A program made the position numbers and the translations under genes. Below are positions 1 to 6,529 of a stretch of DNA of 10,391 nt, piece after piece; positions within the stretch are counted from its first letter, which is position 1, and each line of letters opens with the position of its first letter. This DNA is from Coliplasma sp045538555 (GTDB taxonomy: Bacteria > Bacillota > Clostridia > Oscillospirales > CAG-382). The notes beneath the pieces were generated by a model. That model worked only from the letters and a program-made list of their open reading frames with translations. It searched no databases and had not been told where the DNA came from. The stretch covers positions 1 to 10,391 of the forward strand of contig JAZSRP010000017.1 in the NCBI GenBank assembly GCA_045538555.1, given 5' to 3'.

Positions 1-3
1 ATT

Positions 4-57
4 GGACGAACCGATCCCGAAGGCGTACTACCGTACGACGAGAGGTGAGGTTCGTTC
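4..57. other. RNA-like hairpin of unknown identity, possibly the 3' end of a structured RNA or a repeat
   Basis: Bases 4-12 (GGACGAACC) pair with 49-57 (GGTTCGTTC) over nine base pairs, one of them G-U. They enclose an inner perfect five-pair stem, CGTAC at 24-28 with GTACG at 33-37 and loop TACC. No frame gives a convincing protein: all three forward frames are short tails without a recognisable motif. The element sits directly before a terminator, so it could be the 3' end of a non-coding RNA entering from outside the window, or a genomic repeat. I compared it by eye with 5S rRNA, 6S RNA, SRP RNA, tmRNA and RNase P RNA and did not recognise it. The strand is undetermined because the outer stem reads similarly on both. 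Confidence 0.3.
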
Positions 58-78
58 AAAACACAAAAAATATAATAA

Positions 79-109
79 AATTCCGAGGGATTTTCCCTCG
101 GAATTTTTT
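79..109. terminator. Bidirectional rho-independent terminator
   Basis: A perfect 12-pair stem, AATTCCGAGGGA at 79-90 with its complement at 94-105, has a three-base loop and is followed by TTTT on the + strand. On the - strand the same stem is followed by a long T-rich tract (complement of 61-78). It can therefore end transcripts arriving from the left and the leftward ackA-radC operon from the right. Between it and the radC stop (110-219) I see no gene and no other clear signal. Confidence 0.85.
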
Positions 110-219
110 CCTATAATCTACTTGTGGAAACGCACAACACCACAAATTACATCGAACTTTGCAAACGTGTTAATCAGTTCACTTTACAATCTTCTTTTTT
201 TGTGTGTTCTGCGCTCTTT

Positions 220-906
220 TCACGCCTTCAAAATCCCGGTTATTTTTGTGGAGGTGACAATATAATGTTCCACCAAATTGATCTCATTGGCGGACAAATG
301 CGCCCCGATGGCGTTGGTGGTATAAATATCGTCAGAAGACGGAACCGAGCTTCCGCTGGGATGGTTGTGGGCAATGATCACGTTGTTTCCGCCTGTGCGG
401 ATGGCACCTTCCGTCACGGGACGGAGAGACAGCTTGGCAGAGCTGACGTTGCCTGAAAAGATCAACTGCTTGTCAAGCAAGTTCCCGTTTTCGTCGATAA
501 AAAGGGCATATACCAGCTCACGGTCCGCTCCAAAAAACAATGATTTGAGATACGATGATACGGTGTCGGAGTCAAAGAAATTTCCTCTTTCCACAGGGGT
601 GCTTGTTCTCTCAACCACCTGCTTGAGCAATGCAAAAAACACACATACATTGTCTTTTATACCCGAAATATCAGTGATCTGAGCGGGATCTGCATTGATG
701 ATATTCTCGATGCTTCCAAACCGATCCAACAGTGTGTTGGCAATGGGCTTGGTATCCACGCGGGGCAGCGCATAGTACAGCAGCATCTCCAAAATCTCTT
801 TGTCCGAAAGACGTTCCGCACCAAGATCTGTCAGCTTTTTGCGCTGGCGGGCACGGTGTCCCTTTTGGTTTTGTATTTCCTCACGGGTAGCAGAAGAGGC
901 GCTCAT
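220..906 (-). CDS. radC: RadC-family JAB/MPN-domain protein
   Basis: The product is 228 residues, the usual length of RadC (UPF0758) proteins. The N-terminal half contains a helix-hairpin-helix-like segment around residues 70-95 (ending in ISGIKDN), a typical DNA-contact module. The C-terminal half is a JAB/MPN domain with the metal-binding signature HNHPSGSSVPSSDD at 180-193, in which H180, H182 and D193 are the expected zinc ligands. The family is historically named for DNA repair, but that role is disputed and no reaction is firmly established. The start ATG overlaps the ackA stop in an ATGA. No good Shine-Dalgarno precedes it, so translation probably depends on ribosomes finishing ackA. 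Family assignment is secure; cellular function is not. Confidence 0.93.
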   Translation of the reverse strand: MSASSATREEIQNQKGHRARQRKKLTDLGAERLSDKEILEMLLYYALPRVDTKPIANTLLDRFGSIENIINADPAQITDISGIKDNVCVFFALLKQVVERTSTPVERGNFFDSDTVSSYLKSLFFGADRELVYALFIDENGNLLDKQLIFSGNVSSAKLSLRPVTEGAIRTGGNNVIIAHNHPSGSSVPSSDDIYTTNAIGAHLSANEINLVEHYIVTSTKITGILKA

Positions 907-2090
907 TTTTCACTGACGAGACGCAGGGTATCGGATGCGATAACCAGCTCCTCGTTGGTGGGGATGACCAAAACCTTGACTCTTGAGTTCTCGGAGCTGA
1001 TCTCAACGGTTCCTCTGGTGTTGTTTTTCTCCTCATCAAGCTCGATGCCAAAATACTCCATACCCTTCAGTGCGCCTGCACGGATTATTGCATCATTCTC
1101 GCCGATACCGGCAGTAAACACAACGCAGTCAAGTCCGTTCATTGCGGCGGTGTAGGATCCGATGTATTTTTTGATCTGGTATTGCAAAATATCCACGGAC
1201 AGGCGGGCGTCGTCGTTGCCCTCTGCTCTTGCCGCCATCACCTCACGCAGGTCGCTGGAAATGCCGGAAACTCCCAGGAATCCGCATTTTTTGTTCATCC
1301 AGTCGCCCATCTCCGTGGCAGGGATATTTTCTTTTTCCATAAGAAAAGGAATGATGGCAGGATCAACCGCGCCGCAGCGGGAGCCCATGATGACGCCCTC
1401 AAGAGGAGTGAATCCCATGGAGGTGTCAATGCATTTTCCTGCATCAACCGCAGTGATGGATGAGCCGTTGCCCAGATGGCATGTAACGATCTTTGCGTTG
1501 GGGTTGCCCAGATACTCGATGGCCTTTCCGGACACATATCTGTGGGAGGTGCCGTGGAATCCGTAGCGGCGAATAGCGTATTTTTTTGCCAATTCCTTGG
1601 GAATGGGGTATGTGTAAGCATAATCAGGCATAGTCTGGTGGAACTGGGTGTCTATCACCAGCACCTGAGGGATACCGGGCATAACCTTGAGACAGCCCTG
1701 AATACCGAGAATGTGTGCTTTTGTGTGGAGGGGAGCAAGATCGATGCAACGGTCAAGCTTTTCACCCACCTCATCATCATACACGACGCTGTCAATGAGC
1801 CAGGGACCGCCCTGCACGATGCGGTGGCCCACTGCGGAGATCTCCTGCATGCTCTTGATACAGCCAACCTCTGCATCGGTGAGGTGCTCCACCAGTGCGG
1901 TGACCGCCTCTGCGTGTGTGGGCATAGAAATGTCTTTTTTAACTTTTTTGTCGCCGATGAGCTCGTGAGTGAGCTTTCCGTCAATGCCTATCCTCTCGCA
2001 CAGACCCTTTGCCACGGCTTTTTCCTTGTCCATGTCAAAAAGCTGATATTTGAGTGAAGAACTTCCTGCGTTGACAACCAGAATGTACAT
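903..2090 (-). CDS. ackA: Acetate kinase
   Basis: The 395-residue product has the full length and motif order of acetate kinase, an ASKHA-fold enzyme that interconverts acetyl phosphate + ADP and acetate + ATP in the cytoplasm. In fermenting Clostridia it is the main ATP-yielding step of acetate production. Visible motifs are VNAGSSSLKYQLFDM at 6-20, GHRIVQGG at 88-95, DTQFHQTMP at 147-155, RRYGFHGTSHRYVSGKA at 174-190 and HLGNGSSITAVDAGK at 205-219. Also visible are GSRCGAVDPAI at 236-246 and the C-terminal NEELVIASDT at 379-388. The loop at 119-130 reads APLHTKAHILGI, where most acetate kinases have HNP after APL; the histidine is kept. The start is fixed by AAGGAG (2096-2101), five bases upstream. 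No pta (phosphotransacetylase) gene is present in this window. It forms an operon with radC. Confidence 0.98.
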   Translation of the reverse strand: MYILVVNAGSSSLKYQLFDMDKEKAVAKGLCERIGIDGKLTHELIGDKKVKKDISMPTHAEAVTALVEHLTDAEVGCIKSMQEISAVGHRIVQGGPWLIDSVVYDDEVGEKLDRCIDLAPLHTKAHILGIQGCLKVMPGIPQVLVIDTQFHQTMPDYAYTYPIPKELAKKYAIRRYGFHGTSHRYVSGKAIEYLGNPNAKIVTCHLGNGSSITAVDAGKCIDTSMGFTPLEGVIMGSRCGAVDPAIIPFLMEKENIPATEMGDWMNKKCGFLGVSGISSDLREVMAARAEGNDDARLSVDILQYQIKKYIGSYTAAMNGLDCVVFTAGIGENDAIIRAGALKGMEYFGIELDEEKNNTRGTVEISSENSRVKVLVIPTNEELVIASDTLRLVSEK

Positions 2091-2095
2091 AATTG

Positions 2096-2101
2096 CTCCT
2101 T
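2096..2101 (-). promoter_or_regulatory. Ribosome binding site of ackA
   Basis: On the - strand AAGGAG stands five bases before the ackA ATG. It confirms the chosen start. Confidence 0.85.
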
Positions 2102-2106
2102 ATTGA

Positions 2107-2135
2107 TTGACTTTTGATATTTTTTTCATTATACT
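2107..2135 (+). promoter_or_regulatory. Sigma-A-type promoter of tmcAL-dagK
   Basis: The -35 box TTGACT (2107-2112) and -10 box TATACT (2130-2135) are separated by exactly 17 bases. Transcription would begin near 2142, giving a leader of about 30 bases before the tmcAL ATG. The -10 box shares bases 2130-2133 with the -10 box of the opposing ackA promoter. Confidence 0.7.
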
Positions 2136-2156
2136 ACCAATATAAATAAAATGCAA
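2128..2156 (-). promoter_or_regulatory. Sigma-A-type promoter of ackA-radC
   Basis: Read on the - strand, the -35 box TTGCAT (2156-2151) is followed after 17 bases by a consensus TATAAT -10 box (2133-2128). Transcription would start near 2121, about 30 bases before ackA. Its -10 box overlaps that of the rightward tmcAL promoter. Confidence 0.78.
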
Positions 2157-2170
2157 GGGGGTTTTTGGTA

Positions 2171-3325
2171 ATGAATAACAGGCAGTTTGCCGCCGTTATC
2201 TGTGAATACAACCCCTTTCATTACGGTCATCTTTATCAGCTGACAAGGATTCGAAAAAACGGTTTTTTGCCTGTGTGCATACTTGGCGGAAACCTGACTC
2301 AGCGGGGCGGTATCTCCGTGGCAGACAAATACCTGCGGGCGGAATGCGCTCTCAGGGCAGGCGCCTGCCTTGTGCTGGAGCTTCCTCTGCCGTACTGCTG
2401 TTCCTCTGCCCGGGATTTTGCATCAGCAGGGGTGAGCATCGCATCACGGGTAGGCGCGGATTTTTTGGCTTTTGGGGCAGAATCAGATGCAGAGGAGATT
2501 GACCTGCTTTTTTCTGCCTGCAACCAGGCAAAAAAACAGCTCCGGGAGTCGAATCTTGTCACTTTTGAAAAAAAACTGTCGTTTCCGCGTGCTCTGATGC
2601 AGGAGCTGGAAAAAATTTTGGGAACAAAAAAAGCAAATCAGCTCACCTCTCCCAACAACATTTTGGCAATGGAATACCTGCGTGCCCTCTCGGAGCAGAA
2701 AAAAACAGCCCCGCTCCCTCTCCCCCGTGATCTCACGCTGGAATCCTCCACCTCCATCCGCAGTCTGCAGTCAAGGGAGGAAATATTGGCGCACCTTCCC
2801 GACGTTTCCGTCGAGGTTTTGGCAGCAAATGAGGATTTTCCCATAGATTCCAAAAAACTGGATTTGTTCATACTCGGAACCCTCCGCAAGGGAGCCGACC
2901 CAACCGGAATTTACGGAGTCACGGAGGATCTGTTTTCAAAAATTTCAAAAAACAGCTTTTCCTGCACCGACGTGGAGGAGCTTGTTTTTGCCTGCGCTGA
3001 CAAAAAATACACCCACGCCCGTGTGAGAAGGGCGATCATGGCTCTTGTTTTTGGTTTTTTGCATTCCGACGTCACCTCTCCTCCGCCCTACACTGCGGTT
3101 CTTGCCGCCGACGGGGACGGACGTGAGCTTTTGGCTCGGGCACGCAAGGACTCAAAAATACATATTGTTACAAAACCCGCTCTTGCCATGCGGGAGGAAT
3201 CCGAAACAAAACGCCTCCTCTCGCTGTCGCTGACAACCGAGCGCATCCTCAACCTCTGCCGAAGCACCAAGCCAAAAGACCCCGCAACGGCAGGCCCCTG
3301 TATTATTGACAAAAGGAGACCCTGA
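2171..3325 (+). CDS. tmcAL: tRNA(Met) cytidine acetate ligase (TmcAL, formerly YlbM)
   Basis: The 384-residue product matches the TmcAL family, which activates acetate with ATP to acetyl-adenylate and places the acetyl group on C34 of elongator tRNA(Met), making N4-acetylcytidine at the wobble position. The nucleotidyltransferase signature is at the N-terminus: CEYNPFHYGHLYQL at 11-24 contains the HxGH motif (H17, H20). It is followed by GGNLTQRGGISVADKYLRAE at 39-58 and VLELPLPY at 68-75. SPNNILAMEYLRAL further on is also typical. A TTG six bases upstream is in frame, but the AAGGGGG ribosome binding site (2155-2161) lies only three bases from it and nine from the ATG, so ATG at 2171 is preferred. 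The stop overlaps the next start in TGATG. It is divergent from ackA, whose product makes this enzyme's substrate, acetate. Confidence 0.93.
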   Translation: MNNRQFAAVICEYNPFHYGHLYQLTRIRKNGFLPVCILGGNLTQRGGISVADKYLRAECALRAGACLVLELPLPYCCSSARDFASAGVSIASRVGADFLAFGAESDAEEIDLLFSACNQAKKQLRESNLVTFEKKLSFPRALMQELEKILGTKKANQLTSPNNILAMEYLRALSEQKKTAPLPLPRDLTLESSTSIRSLQSREEILAHLPDVSVEVLAANEDFPIDSKKLDLFILGTLRKGADPTGIYGVTEDLFSKISKNSFSCTDVEELVFACADKKYTHARVRRAIMALVFGFLHSDVTSPPPYTAVLAADGDGRELLARARKDSKIHIVTKPALAMREESETKRLLSLSLTTERILNLCRSTKPKDPATAGPCIIDKRRP

Positions 3326-4266
3326 TGGCAGTCAGACATTTTTTTGTTCTCAACCCAAAGGCGGGAAGAAAGGACAATACAAAAAATCTGATACAGGCAG
3401 TGGAACGGCTCCTGCTGACTGAGACATGTGATTTTTGCGTCACGGAATGCCGTGGCGACGCCACAAAAAAGACCGAGGAATACATACGTGCCCACAACGG
3501 AGATTTTGTGCGGGTGTATGCCTGCGGCGGCGACGGAACTCTCTGCGAGACCGCCGAGGGCGTCATTCGCTCCGGCTCAAAAAACTGCGCCCTCGGAGTG
3601 ATTCCCGTTGGCTCCGGAAACGATTTTGTAAAGCATTTTCGCATGGGCGAAACACTTTTTCACAACCTGCGGTGCGTGGTATCGGGGGATTTTTCACCCA
3701 TTGACCATTTGCGTGTCACCGACAGTGAGGGAAATGCCCGCACCTGCCTCAACATCATGTCCGTAGGTTTTGACGCCGCAGTGGCAAAGGGTATGGACAA
3801 ATACAAAAAGCTCCCTTTCGTGGGAGGCCATGCCGCCTATAATCTGTCGTTGGCGGAATGCCTGCTGCGAAAAATGAAAAATTATTTTACCATCCTTGTG
3901 GACGACGAGCCCATGGGCGATCCAAAAAAGCCCTATCTGTTTGCCATCGCCGCCAACGGAAGCTATTACGGCGGAGGATATCACGCAGCGCCTTACTCCG
4001 ATCTCAAGGACGGGCTGATGGATTTTGTGAGGATAAACACTGTGTCCCGCCCAACCTTTTTGCGGCTGGTGGGAAAATTCAAGCAGGGACGTCATATTGC
4101 CGAGTACGGTGACATCGTCATGTTTACACGGTGCAAAAAACTGCAGCTTCTCTCTCCTCACCTGCTGGACGTAAACCTTGACGGCGAGATCACCCCCATG
4201 AAGGACCCCACTGTGGAAATCGTTCCAAAAAGCGTCAATTTTATTCTTCCAAAAAAAGATTTTTAA
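3325..4266 (+). CDS. Diacylglycerol-kinase-family lipid kinase (DagK/YegS/BmrU type)
   Basis: The full-length, 313-residue soluble lipid kinase belongs to the DAGK catalytic family. These enzymes phosphorylate diacylglycerol or a related lipid at the inner membrane face, commonly recycling diacylglycerol to phosphatidic acid. The N-terminal LNPKAGRKD at 9-17, the ATP-site motif GGDGT at 68-72 and GVIPVGSGNDFVKHF at 91-105 are all present. Downstream, the AANGSYYGGGYHAAPYSDLK stretch, DGLMDFV and the C-terminal LDVNLDGE strand are also in the expected places. Its ATG overlaps the tmcAL stop by one base and AAAAGGAGA (3311-3319) precedes it, so the two genes form a coupled operon ended by the hairpin at 4295. 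The exact lipid substrate cannot be told from sequence, so no gene symbol is given. Confidence 0.92.
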   Translation: MAVRHFFVLNPKAGRKDNTKNLIQAVERLLLTETCDFCVTECRGDATKKTEEYIRAHNGDFVRVYACGGDGTLCETAEGVIRSGSKNCALGVIPVGSGNDFVKHFRMGETLFHNLRCVVSGDFSPIDHLRVTDSEGNARTCLNIMSVGFDAAVAKGMDKYKKLPFVGGHAAYNLSLAECLLRKMKNYFTILVDDEPMGDPKKPYLFAIAANGSYYGGGYHAAPYSDLKDGLMDFVRINTVSRPTFLRLVGKFKQGRHIAEYGDIVMFTRCKKLQLLSPHLLDVNLDGEITPMKDPTVEIVPKSVNFILPKKDF

Positions 4267-4294
4267 TAGATTTGAAAACAATCAAAAAAACGTT

Positions 4295-4327
4295 GCCCAA
4301 GGCGGCTGTTTGCCTTGGGCTGTTTTT
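4295..4327 (+). terminator. Rho-independent terminator of tmcAL-dagK
   Basis: GCCCAAGGC (4295-4303) pairs perfectly with GCCTTGGGC (4312-4320) across an eight-base loop, followed by a T-rich run. It lies 28 bases after the lipid kinase stop. Confidence 0.85.
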
Positions 4328-4357
4328 CGGTCTTTTAAAAAAATTTTTTCAAAATAT

Positions 4358-4389
4358 TTGTCCGAAAATGCAGGCGGAAAGATATATAT
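4358..4389 (+). promoter_or_regulatory. Possible promoter of the sigma / anti-sigma operon
   Basis: TTGTCC at 4358-4363 is followed by a TATATA-rich tract from 4381. A 17-base spacer gives GATATA and a 19-base spacer gives TATATA as the -10. Neither is a strong sigma-A match. The gene encodes an ECF sigma factor, so autoregulation from an ECF-type promoter is possible, but I cannot define such a motif here. Confidence 0.35.
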
Positions 4390-4422
4390 ATATGAAGCTT
4401 CTTGAAAGGGGAGAAAAAAACA

Positions 4423-4965
4423 ATGTTTGACAGAAAAAACGTCAATTCTGCCTGCGAATCCGCCCTAAAGCAACTATCGGAGGGTGACATAAGCGCCCTC
4501 TCAGTCATATACGAAAAGCTTGGCAGAATGATCCTGTCGGTTGCCTGCTCGGTTCTCACAGACCAGACGGAGGCAGAGGACGTTTTGCAGGACACCCTGT
4601 GTCAGGTGGTGAGCTCCTGTGCCCGATATGAAAAAAACACCAATCCCCGGGCGTGGGTGCTGGGCATCGCCCGAAACCTTGCTCTCTCTCGTGCAAAGCA
4701 GAGGACGCGTACTCTGCCCCTTGACGATAGCATGGCAACAAGGGACGACACCCGCCGCTCCGACCTGAAAATGGATCTGGAAAAAGCTCTTTTGCGGCTG
4801 AACGATGAAGAAAGAGAGATCATTGTTCTCAGACTGGAGACGGGGCTCTCCCATCGGGAGATCGCCCGTATCACAGAGCTTTCGGTTTCCTGCGTCCAAA
4901 AGAGATATCGGCGGGCCCTTTCCCGTTTGAGAGGTTATCTTTCCCAACAAGGAGGAGCACAATGA
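4423..4965 (+). CDS. ECF-type RNA polymerase sigma factor (sigma-70 family)
   Basis: The 180-residue product has the two-domain layout of an ECF sigma factor. Region 2 spans about residues 25-95, including the acidic DQTEAEDVLQDTL at 47-59 and RAWVLGIARNLALSRAK at 76-92. Region 4 spans about 122-175, with LNDEEREIIVLRLETGLSHR at 126-145 leading into the helix-turn-helix EIARITELSVSCVQKRYRRA at 146-165, which would read a -35 element. It directs core RNA polymerase to a small set of promoters in response to an envelope signal. ATG at 4423 is chosen over an in-frame TTG at 4402 because GGGGAG (4408-4413) sits nine bases before it. Its stop overlaps the next ATG (ATGA), linking it to the membrane protein that probably controls it. 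Confidence 0.93.
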   Translation: MFDRKNVNSACESALKQLSEGDISALSVIYEKLGRMILSVACSVLTDQTEAEDVLQDTLCQVVSSCARYEKNTNPRAWVLGIARNLALSRAKQRTRTLPLDDSMATRDDTRRSDLKMDLEKALLRLNDEEREIIVLRLETGLSHREIARITELSVSCVQKRYRRALSRLRGYLSQQGGAQ

Positions 4966-6272
4966 AAACCAAAGATATAAAAAAGCTTTTCAAATCAAGA
5001 TATGAGAGCTATCAGCTCCCGTCGGAGGACAGCATAAAAGCGTTTACCCAAAATTCGCTCCCTGCGCCTGCCGTCCAACCCCCGGGTTTTGAAAAAAGAC
5101 GCAGCTTCAGCACAAAAAAACTGCTGGCGGTTGCCGCCGCAGTGATTTTGTCGCTGTGCATTATCTGCTCAGCTGCATATGCCGCAGTGCCGTATTTCAG
5201 GGCGCTTGTAAATATTTATATCCTCTATCCCGAAAACGAGGCAGTGGAGATATACACATATGAACAGCTGAACCTGGTGAGAAACGACCTTTCTGCCAAC
5301 TACAAGCTGATGTGCGATATCGTGATCCCCGATTCTGCCTACGAAAAGGGTGGAATATTTGAGGGAGGTTTTTCTCCCATCGGCGGAGATACGGATGGCG
5401 GAACAAACTACTTTTTTGGCATTTTTGACGGGAACGGACACACCGTTTACGGACTTCGTGTCAAGGGCACGGGGGACGTGGGACTGTTTTCGGGCGTCAG
5501 CGGAGCAATGTCCGTAAACACCGACTGCAGAGGAGTGATAATGAATCTTCGGCTCTGTGACGGAACCGTTACCGCCGTGGGCTATTGCGACAGCGTGGGC
5601 GCAATCTGCGGAAAAGGAAACTACGTGGTGGGCTGCAGCGTAGAGAATTTTGAGGTAATAACAGAGGGCGAGGCCGCAGCCGTTGGCGGTATCGGCGGAT
5701 ACATCAACATTGCCGACAGCTGTTACTCCGACGCCACCCTCCGCACGTCTGCCATCTGCAAAGGAACCGTTGCGGGCTACGCCAAAGCGGTGGTCACCTG
5801 CTACTCGCCAAAATCCGACCCCCTCTGCGGCGATTATTCCGTCATTCCCGCCCTTATATCCGGCGACAGGTTTGAAAAAGCAAAAGAGTTGCTGACAAAA
5901 AAAGATCAAAGAGATGCTCGTATTATTTTTTCATTCTTTCAGCAAAGAACCACGTCTCAGCTGACAAATAACGAAAAAACCGCTCTGGTCAGATACTACA
6001 ACGAGTACAACTGCACCGAGTTTTCATCTCTGGAGGGTGACTACTACGTTTTTGAGCCGTCAGTAACGGCACGTGAGGATCAGCGGCTCAGAGACCTGTT
6101 GAAAAAACACCTCAGCGAAACCGAGATCTCGGAGCTGATGTTTGACCATGGCACAAAGCAAGGCCCCATCCTCAACAGCCAGGAAACAAACCTTGATATC
6201 CTGCCCGAGGGGTTTGACAACGGCAGATGGGTGCTGTCTGACGGAACCCCAAAGCTGTCCTGCTTTGATTAA
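4962..6272 (+). CDS. Single-pass membrane protein with GLUG-like extracellular region, probable anti-sigma factor
   Basis: The product is 436 residues. Residues 1-52 form a short charged cytoplasmic segment with no Cys or His, so it lacks the zinc-binding motif of classical ZAS anti-sigma domains. One transmembrane helix follows at about 53-75 (KLLAVAAAVILSLCIICSAA). The extracellular part begins IYTYEQLNLVRNDLSANYKL, then GIFDGNGHTVYGLRVKGTGD with VGLFSGVSG, and glycine-rich VGAICGKGN and VGGIGGYIN units near 212-248. This is the pattern of GLUG-type beta-helical surface repeats. The C-terminal third (300-436) is not recognised. Location and the four-base overlap with the sigma gene suggest that it holds that factor at the membrane and releases it on an extracellular cue. 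The anti-sigma role is inferred from context, not from a recognised domain. Confidence 0.75.
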   Translation: MKTKDIKKLFKSRYESYQLPSEDSIKAFTQNSLPAPAVQPPGFEKRRSFSTKKLLAVAAAVILSLCIICSAAYAAVPYFRALVNIYILYPENEAVEIYTYEQLNLVRNDLSANYKLMCDIVIPDSAYEKGGIFEGGFSPIGGDTDGGTNYFFGIFDGNGHTVYGLRVKGTGDVGLFSGVSGAMSVNTDCRGVIMNLRLCDGTVTAVGYCDSVGAICGKGNYVVGCSVENFEVITEGEAAAVGGIGGYINIADSCYSDATLRTSAICKGTVAGYAKAVVTCYSPKSDPLCGDYSVIPALISGDRFEKAKELLTKKDQRDARIIFSFFQQRTTSQLTNNEKTALVRYYNEYNCTEFSSLEGDYYVFEPSVTAREDQRLRDLLKKHLSETEISELMFDHGTKQGPILNSQETNLDILPEGFDNGRWVLSDGTPKLSCFD

Positions 6273-6322
6273 AAACAAAAAAGCGCCAAATGCAAAACAA
6301 ACGGTTTTTGCAACCAAAACGC

Positions 6323-6359
6323 AAGCCCCGATTAACCGCATCGGGGCTTTTGTTTTTTT
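6323..6359 (+). terminator. Rho-independent terminator of the sigma operon
   Basis: AAGCCCCGAT (6323-6332) pairs perfectly with ATCGGGGCTT (6340-6349) over a seven-base loop, followed by TTGTTTTTTT. It separates the sigma operon from the next, independently promoted gene. Confidence 0.9.
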
Positions 6360-6463
6360 ATTTGTGTTTTTTGTTTTTTTAAAAAGGGACAAAAAAGTCC
6401 TTGTACAGCGATATAACAGGCACAAAACCACAGTATTTTTTAGGAAGTTTGTACAAAATTATA

Positions 6464-6492
6464 TTGACATTCCCGATTTTGTATGGTATGCT
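6464..6492 (+). promoter_or_regulatory. Strong sigma-A-type promoter of the secreted protein gene
   Basis: A consensus -35 box TTGACA (6464-6469) and a -10 box TATGCT (6487-6492) are separated by 17 bases. Transcription would begin near 6499, about 30 bases before the ATG. The preceding stretch 6360-6463 is T/A-rich and contains only a weak hairpin (AGGGAC/GTCCTT at 6385-6402, one G-U pair). Confidence 0.75.
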
Positions 6493-6529
6493 TGTAACAG
6501 ATATACGTATTTCAAAGTGGAGGACTATC

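Noticed and set aside
2..265. Open frame of 87 codons from a TTG at position 2
   Set aside because: It reads through the perfect terminator hairpin at 79-109, has no visible start signal and no recognisable motif.
1476..2057. Long + strand open frame opposite ackA
   Set aside because: It lies wholly antisense to a clearly identified acetate kinase and its translation shows no family features.
2165..2170. Alternative TTG start of tmcAL
   Set aside because: The ribosome binding site would be only three bases away; ATG at 2171 has proper spacing.
3694..4281. 195-codon - strand open frame
   Set aside because: It is antisense to the lipid kinase, whose catalytic motifs are intact.
5169..5909. 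246-codon - strand open frame
   Set aside because: It is antisense to the GLUG-like membrane protein and has no ribosome binding site or motif; an effect of codon bias on the other strand.
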